The position numbers and the translations under genes were made by a program. From Chlorokybus atmophyticus (taxonomy: Eukaryota; Streptophyta; Chlorokybophyceae; Chlorokybales; Chlorokybaceae), in the NCBI GenBank assembly GCA_009103225.1, contig RHPI01000797.1, positions 1,007,371-1,060,373 of the forward strand: a stretch of DNA of 53,003 bases, written 5' to 3'. Of this stretch, positions 13,201 to 23,255 are shown in pieces (the first letter of the stretch is position 1; each line of letters begins with the position of its first letter). The notes below the pieces were generated by a model. It saw only the letters and a list, made by a program, of their open reading frames with translations. It was not told where the DNA came from and did no database searches.

Positions 13201-14077
13201 GGCCCTGGCGCAGTCGATCATGCAGTCCGCTCTCGTGCAGCTGCACGCGTACGCGATGGGAGAGCCCGACGGCAAAGTCACGCAGATCGGGCTCGTAGGC
13301 ACGCGATTCGCCGCGATACAAGCGCGGTCGAGCACGCTGTCGCAGCTGTTCACGTCCATGCAGGCTAACAGCAAGGTGACGGGCAACAATGACCACCACC
13401 ACCACCACCACCACCAGAACAACAACAACGATGGCGATGACCACAATAACAGGAGTGTGGAGGCTGTCGATACCATGCACGGTGATCGCCCTTCTGATCG
13501 AGTGCAAGTTGAACAGCAAGATCAACATCCACCACCATCACAACAACAACAACAATCGCGTTCACCTAATGTACCGCAACCGCAACCGCAACCGCAACCG
13601 CAACCGCAACCACAGCCACACTCTCATCCCCCCAATCTGGTGGAGCCGCAAGTGGCGGCGTGCATCGAGGCATTATCCTTTGAATGGGAGCAAGACAGCG
13701 ACCAGCAGCACGTAACGCTTCATTCCGAAGACAACAACACGGACGCGCTCGCCAAAGAGGACAACATGGCGCTCGTGCAATGCGGGCAACAGCCAAGCCA
13801 AGAAGAGGACCTGCCCCTAAGCAAGCCAACCAGCAACCAACACGAATCACAGAAGAAAGAGCCGACACAACAACCCAAGCGGGCAAAGGTGCTCCCAGTC
13901 CAGTTAGATGGTAGCTTGTGGCAGCAGCCTCTGCCTATGGTGGATTTGTTGAAGGGGCTGGCGAGCGGGGCGTACGGGGCGGGGGATGTGGCGGGGCAGA
14001 TGAGGCGGAGGGGGAAGGGGATCGGGAGGCAGATGGCGGTGCTGCCGCCGGAAGGGGATGGAGATACGCTACGATAG
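10242..14077 (+). CDS. POLI: Y-family translesion DNA polymerase, iota/eta type
   Basis: Ten exons (10242-10300, 10747-10819, 10968-11041, 11154-11253, 11498-11597, 11871-12028, 12103-12433, 12528-12619, 12684-12827, 13193-14077) add up to exactly 672 codons. Such polymerases insert nucleotides opposite damaged bases in the nucleus. Motifs: HIDVDSFFVQVE at residues 15-26 (metal-binding Asp17), LSYEARRLGL, and the catalytic SIDEAY at 118-123 (Asp120, Glu121). The HNKLVARFASG palm segment and a helix-hairpin-helix thumb (RLPGFG) follow, then a little-finger domain to about residue 420. The line IPVAVQQHQDIIALSYEAR lacks the Gly-rich insertion of polymerase eta, and a VVVKGPP segment matches polymerase iota, so iota is favoured. 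The C-terminus is low complexity (His, Asn, Pro-Gln repeats) and ends with a UBM-like helix LPVQLDGSLWQQPLPMVDLL (about 611-630). The 671-aa length is near the family norm of about 700. I see no clear PCNA-binding PIP box. Confidence 0.88.
13571..13611 (+). repeat. in-frame CCGCAA hexanucleotide repeat in the polymerase gene
   Basis: About seven copies of CCGCAA encode an alternating Pro-Gln tract inside the disordered tail of the Y-family polymerase. A hexamer keeps the frame when copy number changes. Confidence 0.9.
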
Positions 14078-15458
14078 TAGCTGGTTGGTTGTATAGTTGG
14101 TAGTTGGGTTAGGGTTAGGGTGGTAGCTGCTGCAGTTGTCGTTTAGCTTAGTGTGGTGTAGTTGTAAGTATGGGTGACGGGCATTGAGTTGAGAGCGTAG
14201 GCAGAAACGACGAAGTAAGACCGAGTTGGTTGAAGTGGAGTAGTGTGTACACAGGGCGTAGCTAGGTATGCGCGCTGATGCAACATGCAGTGACTGACGC
14301 ACGCCAGCCAGCACAAGCAGTTACCTGCCAGTTTCACTACACCCAACCATTGGACTAGTCACTAGTCACAGCATTAGCTAGCAATAGCATCACCGCCCAT
14401 GCATCCTGGCAGGCATGCATATATGCATGCGATGGTTACCTGCACCACGTGCGGGTTGCAGCGTTAGCAGCGGCGATGGCGGCCAAGGAGTGTTTATACG
14501 TGACAACATGCAGTGTGCGACAGTTTCTCTGACCCCTCCTCCTGTGTACTGATTAGTTGTTGTTTATGACTAGTGTCTGGACACAAAACACACTGACAAC
14601 CTATAGGAAGTTTGTTTTTTGTCATGCGCATTGTATATGATGTGATTGTGTAGTTAGTATGACATAAAGGTTGTGAATGTTTTACAGTCCTTGAGATAGT
14701 GTACTCAAGTGTATTGTCGGTTGATTGCGTAATGTTGTATAGTCGCTTAAAGCGAATTGGAAAGATCCATTAGCACATGTGTCAGCAGTGAATGCGCTTA
14801 AGCAAAAGCATAGTTTAAGTGGGAGCCAAGGCACAGTTTGTAATAAAAAATAAATAAACATGTAGATTTAGATGTGGCAGCGACAAGGCAGAGGTGCATA
14901 TAGTTGCCAAGTTAACCGCCTGCACAACAGGGAGCGCAGAGGTTGTACAGAAAGTGTTGGCAGTAGTGTATTCAGTGTAAATGCGCTATTTCAATAAGAT
15001 GACAGTTGTTTGGGATATACAATGTACACAGATTCACAAGCAGTATACAATCTTCAGAAGATGTCAGAGAGTAGTACACGTGCAGCAAATGTGGGAAATG
15101 TCCTATGAAGTAAAATTTTCTTGCTTGCAAAGCCTGGATTTTGAATTACATTGATAACTCAGTTTCAGAGGCGACAGAGTATACATCCAACTTTTATAGT
15201 GGCAACAGTTTAGAGACACAAATAAGCCATAAGGCAATGAGAAAGCACAAGAGTCGGCGAATGGTGAACAAAATCTGGTTGCATGTTACAGTGAGTGACA
15301 GTGTCTATGCGTCTACCGCCAAGCAAGAGTCGCTAAGCACTACCAATGTACAGGGTGAGGATATTTGTCGGGTGACTGGGCTTGGGGCGGGTGTATCCTT
15401 GCTAGAGGATGTTGTACACTAAACTATCTTCAAAACGAAAAGTTTCTGCACAACATGT
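14078..15458. other. convergent intergenic region with TTAGGG units
   Basis: Lies between two genes pointing towards each other, so it should hold both 3' ends. GGGTTAGGGTTAGGG at 14106-14120 is a short interstitial telomere-like run. The rest is AT-rich; a 94-codon frame at 15141-15422 has no splice or family support and is probably chance. Confidence 0.5.
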
Positions 15459-16469
15459 TTAACCGAAGAGGGGTCCGCCCTTGATGGCCTCAGTCGCCAA
15501 CAGAGCAACGAAACCAAGCATGGCAGAGCGACCGTTGATGATCTCACGTCCGGGCTTGAACGCATCAGGGGCCTAACGGGAAGCAATTCAACAGTCAATC
15601 AGTGAACTGAACTGAGAAACAGAACATGTACACGCGTTACAACGCCAAACACACATGCACAATTGGGCGGGTAGATGCATGCACGGGCGATACAGATACA
15701 GATGTGGCTGCGTGCACAAGCATGCAGCTTTCCTCTCTCTCACCTTGGCCTCGGCATCAGCATCATCCACTCCCGTCTTCGCGGGCGCCAGACTGCTCAC
15801 GATGACGAGCGCCGCGACGGCGAGGAGTCCGAACTTGGCGGCGGGGTAGTCCTCGAGCTGGGCCACGATCGACTTGTGGGTGAAGAGCTCCGTCACGATC
15901 GCGATCACGAAACCGAGCATGGCGGCGCGGCCGTTGATGCGCTCGACCAGACCCTCCTGAGTCTTGATGTCGGTGGACTGGGAGTTACCGGGCTGGAGAA
16001 AGAAACATATTGGGTTAGAAGGAACTCTCTGATACACAGATACAGATACAGGTACGATGTATCATTCTGCCTTGCCTTGGGGAAGAGGCCATCGGTGAGT
16101 GGGTTGCGGTTGTTCTTGCCGTCAGCTGGGTTGCCGGCGTACACTGTGAGTGAGCGGCGGGTGCTGATCACAGCTGGGCGGATGCTGCTGCTGGTCCTGG
16201 CGGCCAGGGGGCGGCTGCCAAGGATGCTGCTGCGAGGGGAGAGGGAGGCGGCGGGGGCAGCCACGCACACAACCTGGGTGGGGAGTTGGGTGATTAACAT
16301 CGCGGTTTGACACATGAAGTAAATACACAATGTCCAAAACCAGATCATGACATGCATGCAAGCACAAATGCTTGGAATCCGCACAATGCGATGTGTGCAT
16401 GGCTTGATACGTGATACGAACAGTGTGCAGTATGGACGAGTAGCTTACCTGCTGGATAGCGGCGGCCAT
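15459..16469 (-). CDS. ELIP: early light-induced protein (ELIP)-like three-helix thylakoid protein
   Basis: Four exons (16469-16449, 16273-16076, 15992-15744, 15572-15459) encode 193 residues, the usual ELIP length. ELIPs bind chlorophyll and carotenoid in thylakoids and protect against excess light. Residues 1 to about 53 look like a chloroplast transit peptide (Ala/Ser/Arg-rich, ending RSLTVYA). Helix one carries ERINGRAAMLGF (residues 90-101), helix two is hydrophobic (123-143), helix three carries EIINGRSAMLGF (166-177). The paired E-x-x-N/H-x-R motifs of helices one and three are the chlorophyll-binding signature of the LHC superfamily. The second intron starts with GC rather than GT (AAG then GCAAGG at 16076/16075). 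A GA-rich run lies in the probable leader (16498-16522). Confidence 0.92.
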
Positions 16470-17005
16470 GTTGAACAGGTGAAGTAGCTAAAACGAAGAA
16501 AGAGAGAGAGAGAGAGCGAGAGCTAGGAATGCGAATGAGCGTGAGAGACACTGCACACTATACACACACTGATGATGTAATGAGGCAACTTGCATGCATT
16601 ATATACGCTGGCCACGGGTGGCCCTTTCTCCGGTCCGTGTCAGACACGTGTTTATGACATCTTGATCTACAAACAATGTTACCTAGTCACACACTCTTCC
16701 AATTTGAATCTGCACGTCGCTCAATCCGCTTGCGCAAGGCAAGCAAGCAGCAAACCGCCGATATCGGTGACTTAGCCACTCTGCTGCTCGCAGGCACCAG
16801 GGTGCAAATGCATCGATATCGGGCGGCTTGGCGTCTGTATCGCCAATCTCTCAAGTCATGACGGTGACGTGGCGCGCCACCGTGGCGGATAATGGCCGAT
16901 GGCGCCGCTTCGGCGCGCGATGATGTGGACAAGGGGGACAGATCTGCGTGTGACATGCTTGTAGCCGCAATCTCTGCTAGTGGTCTCGGCGCTTTGTAGG
17001 CATGA

Positions 17006-17044
17006 CTGGGGTAAAGGCCCTTAAATTAAGGGCCTTTACCCCAG
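17006..17044. repeat. 39-bp near-perfect palindrome
   Basis: Left arm CTGGGGTAAAGGCCCTTAA (17006-17024), a single central A, and a right arm (17026-17044) that is its exact reverse complement. Such an arrangement would form a cruciform or could be a relic of joined transposon ends. Confidence 0.92.
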
Positions 17045-18809
17045 GGTCTGACAGCGAGGGCCCTCATTTACCGATGGCCTTTCAAGAGGCGTTTCATAAG
17101 GTGTCTGACACATAATTGAAACTCATGTTGCTGCCAGAATTGTTGTCAGTGCACAATCGGTTTAGTGAACAATCTGATATTATTCATTCATTCAACACCC
17201 AAGACACTGACGTTATCATTGTCTTCTTATGATAAATACAAGTGCAAAGACAGTTCGAATAGTCAAATCCGTGTTACCGAAAGATGGCGAATGAAGTGTC
17301 TGTGATGTATACATTCATAGCATCAACAATGAAGAGCAGTTAAAGGGCTATACGAGAAAATGAAGCTTTATTTGTTGATTGATTCTTGAACAATTGTGCA
17401 ATTTTAAGATTATATCAAATCCAATGCATTCGACTCGTTGTACCATCATCCAATGTGCATACGTATGTAATGTATTAAAATATATCAATTGAGTTATACT
17501 AATTAAGAGTGTATTGCTTAATAATAAACTTTCTAGCACATTGCATCACTATAAGCTACACTTCAAGTTGTTTCACGCATTACTCATATTCCAATAAGCT
17601 CGAAGAGTATTTATACGAATGTTAATAGTCGTCTTTATTTATTAAAGAATGAAGAACGCATGTGCTTGTCTCAAAAACATTCTCGTTCGTATGGGAAAAA
17701 CAAGTTCTACTATACTCTTATGTCATAAGTTTTTCAAAATTCACTACAATAACAACAGATGGTAACTATTGGTAGCACGCTCAGCTTTACAGCTAGCTAA
17801 GTGTGGCTCTGCATCCGTTGAGTATATAATAGACCATGCACTTGGATATACTGTTTTGATTGTGTTATAACATCAGCAATTTGTGCATTTGCATTGCTGT
17901 AGGTGTTCATTTACTGGAAAAAAATAAATTAATTGTATTGCATGTAAGCAACCGTTATCTGAGACATAATTGCGTTGCAACACAGCTAAATGTGTCATGC
18001 AATTAAGGTTGCATGCTTGTCACAGGCTTTCAAAGTGCACATCAGTAATTCAATCGGGCGCCGTGCACCAACAAGCTTAAAACTTAGCACCACCATAGCC
18101 GCGTGTCTCGTGTGTGGAATTGCACAACGCTGGGAGCACACTGGTTGATGAGGGCTCGCTATAATGTATCACAGCACATGCAAGCTTAAACCATTTACAG
18201 GGGGGCTTACGTTTCGTAGTAGACGTGCGCCAAACGAGGCATAGTTTTTTTATTTGAGCTTGCAAGCGCACAATCGCACAAAACAAGCTGAGTTGTGTGT
18301 TTGTCGATTACTTTCCGACATATTGACTTTGGAGACAGCTTTGAAATCATGCAAGATTATGTTAAATATATTAATGCAGCTTTCGATCAACCACATTCAG
18401 CGGTAATTAAAACATTGTATAAATGCTGCTGGTAGACAACAATAAAGTGCAATAAACAGTTGTGCTCAACTTGACCATGGTTGGCGCGGATAGTAATGTT
18501 ATACAGCGTGCACACGACTCACGTTTCATTACTTGACATGAAATGTGTTCTACAATGATATGAAAACAACTTCTATGTGGCTTGCTTCAAAAAGTGAAAT
18601 GTGAAGACTTTTATAATGTTGTTAAGCATATCTGAATACCCTATCATACTTGTACAAAAGGAGTTGTGCATGGGTTGTAAAATAATGTTATTTGCGATTG
18701 ATGTTAAACAGGTTGAACGGGAGTGGCTGGTGTACTTTGTCTTCATTCAGCCACAATTCAATTTGTGTGACGTCATTGTTTATGCAGCTAATTTGGCGAC
18801 ATATTAATG

Positions 18810-18837
18810 TAATAATGTGACGACGCTTACATATATG

Positions 18838-18883
<46 letters not shown>

Positions 18884-18950
18884 ATGTATATGTGTATATA
18901 TATATACATATATATATATACATATATATATGTTTGTCGTCACATTATTA
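18810..18950. mobile_element. MITE-like element with 15-bp terminal inverted repeats
   Basis: TAATAATGTGACGAC at 18810-18824 is exactly reverse-complemented at 18936-18950, with partial complementarity continuing inwards (TTACATATAT against ATATATGT). The core is a GT run (18845-18880) flanked by TA-rich sequence. Total 141 bp. It has no coding capacity; the family is unknown and no clear target duplication is visible. Confidence 0.55.
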
Positions 18951-21346
18951 CTGTGTGCTATAAAGCTCCGAATTCTATCATATGTTCAGCTTTATAGCGC
19001 GCTGGTAAAACCGTTATAAACCCATGTGTACACTTGAACAAGATTGTGAGAAGTCTACTCAAAAATTACTCAACTTGTGCAATTGTAGTGTAGAGGGATT
19101 GTCCGATTATTGCCATTGTTATTGTTAATGAACTTATTATAGTATAAATGATCATTGACTTCTGCATGTGCGTGATTTTCGCACGCGCGGTTGACATCAC
19201 AATCAAAACAAGTTCCAAAGTCACGCGACATTAGAATTGCGGCGCAGCGTTGCAAGGTGCAGTGTGTGTGTTTAAAGCCACGGCCGTTGCTCTATCTTTG
19301 ATTTCATATCGGCAACGGCAGCCAGGCCTTTTGCTGAAGGACTTTGTGGTTCAAAATACGCTACCATGACCCCAAATATTTTTGAAATTGCAAAAGGCCT
19401 ACATAAGGCCAAAAGCAATAGCTAATATCATTACGTTGTTGCAATCGTCTTGGTATTCGCAATCTACTTCGCGAGACCATCTTTACAACTTTATTTTTGG
19501 TTGTGATTGTTACGACGGCCTTCAACTGTTTTGGTTGGCCATTCAGTCGGGCGCTTAGATTGCGGACTACACGTCCGTCACGGTGGCGGACATCTCGCCA
19601 CTGCAGCAGCAGCATGATGGCGCGTGTCAGCGTAGACTAGCGCCGGCACACTTAACCATGGCTATCGCGACAGCCGCCCTTTGCGCACTCATCCACGTCA
19701 TGGCCTACAAGGTAGGCAATAAGTTGGGAGCTGCTGGATACGAGGCAGCTCGATAAGTGTGCGCACTCATCACCGCACACTTTGACTATGGATTTCCCGC
19801 AACACCAACGGGTAGTCCGGCGCGTGTGTAGCTGTGTAGCAATTGTGCACGCTTGTCAGGCGTGCACAGCAACTGTGCACGCCTTGACAAGTTGCTTTGG
19901 CGTTGGTTGGGTTATTAATTAGCATAAAGTCGGTTTGAAGGTTTAATGTCAATTGAAAGACTTTCCCCGCTACAATTTCTTCTCATTACATACGGATCCG
20001 CGATGTGCCTCCAGACTAGGTGTATTTGTTGGTTACAACTAGCGCAGTACTGCATGATAATCTCTTTGGAGCATATCAAGTTTGTCACCCATCTCGCTTG
20101 CACGGCAGAGTTGGCTACCCTCAACATATGATGCACGTACCAGATTACTGACATTTTGCCGCCTCGTACGTATTAGCTCGGTGGGATATGCCACCGAAAT
20201 TGACTGTGGGAAGGCCTTCCCCACACTATGGAGGGGTATGGGGAGCGCCTTCCCATACCATCGTAATTGGATACGAACTTTTGTTGATGTGAGAGCGCTA
20301 CGGGGGTGTACAGGTCTTCATTGAAGTGAAGGTCCAATGCATGTACTTTCGTGTTATATGCACGTATGTGACTAGAACTTATGTGACCAGAACGTTCACG
20401 CCTCGTTGAGCGATGCACAAGCCCAACTAAGTTGAGTAGATAGAGCTATCCTCGTACACATTCGCAGAACTGACTACTTGGAATGTTCTTGTTGATGATA
20501 TGTATGAGGCTTTGTTACAAGTATAGTGTATTGGTGTTCAAATACACTCCAAACATGAAATGAACCAACAAACAAAGCCATATTCCTCAAATGTCCTCCT
20601 CATATATACACATACGTAAATATATACACACAATAATCAATAAGCGTAAACTCAAGCGGCTTGAGAGCGTGGTTTCGAGCACGCTATTAAGACTGTCAAC
20701 AACTTATAGAAGGCACAAATATGGCCCATTGTTATAGTAGCTAAACATGTTTAAAGTATGGTTTTGAAACACGCTTAAACTCCAGGCCCTTTGTGTTGAC
20801 ACTAAAAAAGGCAAAGTTAAGGCCCATGATAATGGCCAGTATTATATTGCACAGTTGCAATGATGTGTTAGTGCTTGCAGGATATGTCGCAAGGACTAAT
20901 TTATTAAGTTCGTTTACGCCGTCATAATCACGGTGGCGCTTGCCTCACGCCACCGCTTACAAGCAACAGCTTTCCCCCGACAAATGCAACACTTTCGTCG
21001 TAACATTTTTATGATGTTTTGGGGTTCCTAACGGTTTTTACAACTTTTCATTGGTTTTTCATGACCCACGTAATTTTGGTTATACGTTTGATGTCAAGTG
21101 CAACCTTGTGCAAACAAATTGTTCAAATGTGCCCTAAATTGGTGTATTTTATCAATGAGAACCAGCACAGCTATGCACCACATCACTTTAAAGATTTGTA
21201 TAGCTTATACTTAATGAGGTGACAACTTTAATATGTGCGCATACGATCAATAACGGAATCACACTAGCCGGAGATGCATGGTAATCTGCACTCTATAATG
21301 GTGCACAACCAATAGTAACCGTCGCAAATTTTACACGGTGACTGAC

Positions 21347-21404
21347 TAAGGACTGAGGGACTGACTGGTGCCTGAGCCTGCCTGAGCCTGCCTGTTGCTG
21401 CCTG
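21347..21404. repeat. short tandem GCCTG repeat similar to the right-hand 53-bp array
   Basis: The segment starts TAAGGACTGAGGGACTGACT, continues GGTGCCTG and then has repeated AGCCTGCCTG. The order TAAGG-CTGA-TGACT-TGCCTG is the same as inside units of the array at 35467-35731 and in the same orientation. It may be the left subterminal repeat of the transposon. The match is partial. Confidence 0.35.
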
Positions 21405-21882
21405 AAATATTACTTTTGGACTGTTAAGTTTGCCGTTGGCTTAAGTGGACTAATGCAGACGGCCGTGGGCCGAAAGTGGTTGTCAGTGGCACTAACCGGC
21501 CGAGAGTTGTCAACCAGTTACCCTTTGGTCGATGTGCACAGACGGCCGTTGACCGGTAGTTACGGACAGCTGACAGCAATAGCCGGCAGTTTCTTTGCCG
21601 TTACACTGCTGTTAATATGTGACCCTTGCCATTTGACAAAAGTTGGCAATTCTTGCCGTAAGCCAACACTAACATGCCATGCAGCTTGTACAAACCTTGG
21701 ACTGATTGTTTGGTCTTGCACCTAAAAGCCCACAATATATACAATGTACGGGCAGTGGTGAGAGTATGTCCACTTACAACTGAGCAGCCGACTTGCGCAT
21801 GAAACTATCCTATAACATTGAGTCTAGCTGTCGGACTCATGCGCAGCTTGTCAACCCGTGGTGCCTGCCTAAGAACTCCTCC

Positions 21883-22738
21883 TCAAACCCCCTCCTCCTG
21901 TTCCTCCTTCGACGAGTCTTCTGCTTCAACGCCGGAGTCATCTTCATCCGCTGCCTCGCTCGCTGACAGTACAGCGGCTACTTCGTCCTTCAGCTTGAAT
22001 GTCAGCGCCTCGCCGTGCACGCGCATGCGCTTGATGGTCGCTTTGAGAGTGACCACCTGCATTTGGTAATGCTGTAAGAGTGGCGTGCTGCCAGAGGACT
22101 AGCCCATCAGCATACACACGCTTACCATGTCATCCGCTTTGTTGCACTCCGCCAGGCAGACAGTCAGCCTGCCGCGCTGCTCTTGGTTCATTCTGACCAA
22201 CATGGCAATCTGCAAGCATACTGCTTAATTACCGCTGCAAACATTAAACTAGGTCATAGATTACCCGTTCGTTTGACTCCGCAGCTTCTCTTTTGCGACT
22301 TGTGAGCTCCCGCAAGTAGAAATAGGCTGTGCATTTGCGAGATTGGTCATGCTGTTCATGTGCATGACACTGGAGGTTGTGCATGAGGGTGTGCATGTCG
22401 TATTGACAATGTATGTCAAGTGCAAGATACTTGAGGCTGTGCATGTGCAAGATAAAAGAACCCTAGCATGTGGCATTGACAGTGCATCGTAACCCACCTT
22501 GGTTATGCCAGTCTTGTTTGGTACCTTCAATCATGTCGCCGTGGTCGCAGCTGCTGGTGGGTCGGATTTTCTTAGAGGCAGTATTGTGGTGTGCCTTTGC
22601 CCACTCGGAGGGGGAGCCCTGTAAGATATCGCCCGAGTCACTGTTGTCATTGGATGTGCCCTTGGTAGTCTTGGTGGGGTTTGACACCGAGGACACCCCT
22701 CCGGCACCCTGCCCGCCCTGTGCGAACATGGAATTCAT
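21883..22738 (-). CDS. transposon-associated coiled-coil protein, unknown function
   Basis: Four exons (22738-22498, 22326-22265, 22209-22126, 22071-21883) join in perfect phase to 191 residues, starting MNSMFAQGG. The first 80 residues are Gly/Ser/Asn-rich and polar. Then comes a charged helical part (YLRELTSRKREAAESNER, VRMNQEQRGRLTVCLAECNK, KATIKRMRVHGEALTFKLKD) typical of a coiled coil, and an acidic tail (ADEDDSGVEAEDSSKEEQEE). No family recognised. It is divergent from the transposase with a 517-bp shared promoter holding GTACCAT palindromes, which is why I assign it to the element. It may be an accessory or partner protein of the transposase; that is inference only. Confidence 0.65.
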
Positions 22739-23255
22739 CCCGGACCTCGACCACAATGCCCACTACGCCCCTGGCAGCGCCGCCAACGATCTTCCAAACG
22801 CCACATACCCTCGGCATCACGCCCCTGTAAGGGCATAGCTTGGCGGAGCTATCAATGGTGTTTTCATGCGCAGGGGGACTGACATTGCCAGAGTTGTCAA
22901 TGGTACGAACTGCCATTGCCATTGTACAAAGGTACCATTTCAATGGTACCTTTGTACAATGCCTATACCTTGGGGCAAAGGCATCTTCGTACCATTGAAA
23001 CGGTTCAATCAGAATATATATGTATATATATATCCAGACTCACCCTGGACGTTCAATGGCTCGATCGTACCATTATAATGGTACGACGGAGCCAGTGACT
23101 GGCGGCCAAGTTTCCCGCCTCTGGCATGCAAGGGTAGCGGTAGCGGTAGCGGTGGCGGTGGCGGTGGCGGCGGCGGCGGCGGCGGCGGGTGTGCGTGTTG
23201 CTGGATATGATGCAGGTTACATTGGCGACACCTGTGTCGACGTTAGTAGTGAGAT
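22739..23255. promoter_or_regulatory. bidirectional promoter of transposase and coiled-coil gene with GTACCAT palindromes
   Basis: Two palindromes: 22921-22960 has 19-bp perfect arms (ATTGTACAAAGGTACCATT, 2-bp centre), and 23065-23086 is a 22-bp perfect palindrome with half-site TCGTACCATTA. A further inverted pair, CAATGGTACGAA (22899-22910) and TTCGTACCATTG (22987-22998), brackets the first. A GGTAGC/GGTGGC/GGC repeat (23129-23187) precedes the transposase start. The half-site TCGTACCAT recurs in the other two regulatory gaps of the element. Confidence 0.7.

Larger units (their letters stand above)
16470..21882. other. AT-rich intergenic region, no gene
   Basis: More than 5 kb without a supported gene. 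It contains a 39-bp palindrome (17006-17044), a small terminal-inverted-repeat element around a GT/TA core (18810-18950), CACGGTGGCG-type GC islands near 16870 and 19580, and a repeat patch resembling the right-hand 53-bp array (21347-21404). The left end of the Plavaka-type transposon should lie somewhere in its right part. Confidence 0.55.

Noticed and set aside
10242-14077. DNA polymerase eta as first identification
   Set aside because: The Gly-rich segment before SYEAR in eta is missing and the VVVKGPP and UBM-like parts fit iota better, though eta cannot be fully excluded.
14106-14120. Telomeric sequence
   Set aside because: Only about two TTAGGG units between two genes, so not a chromosome end; kept as a motif only.
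15141-15422. 94-codon open frame on the plus strand
   Set aside because: Lies in the expected 3' region of two converging genes, with no domain or splice support.
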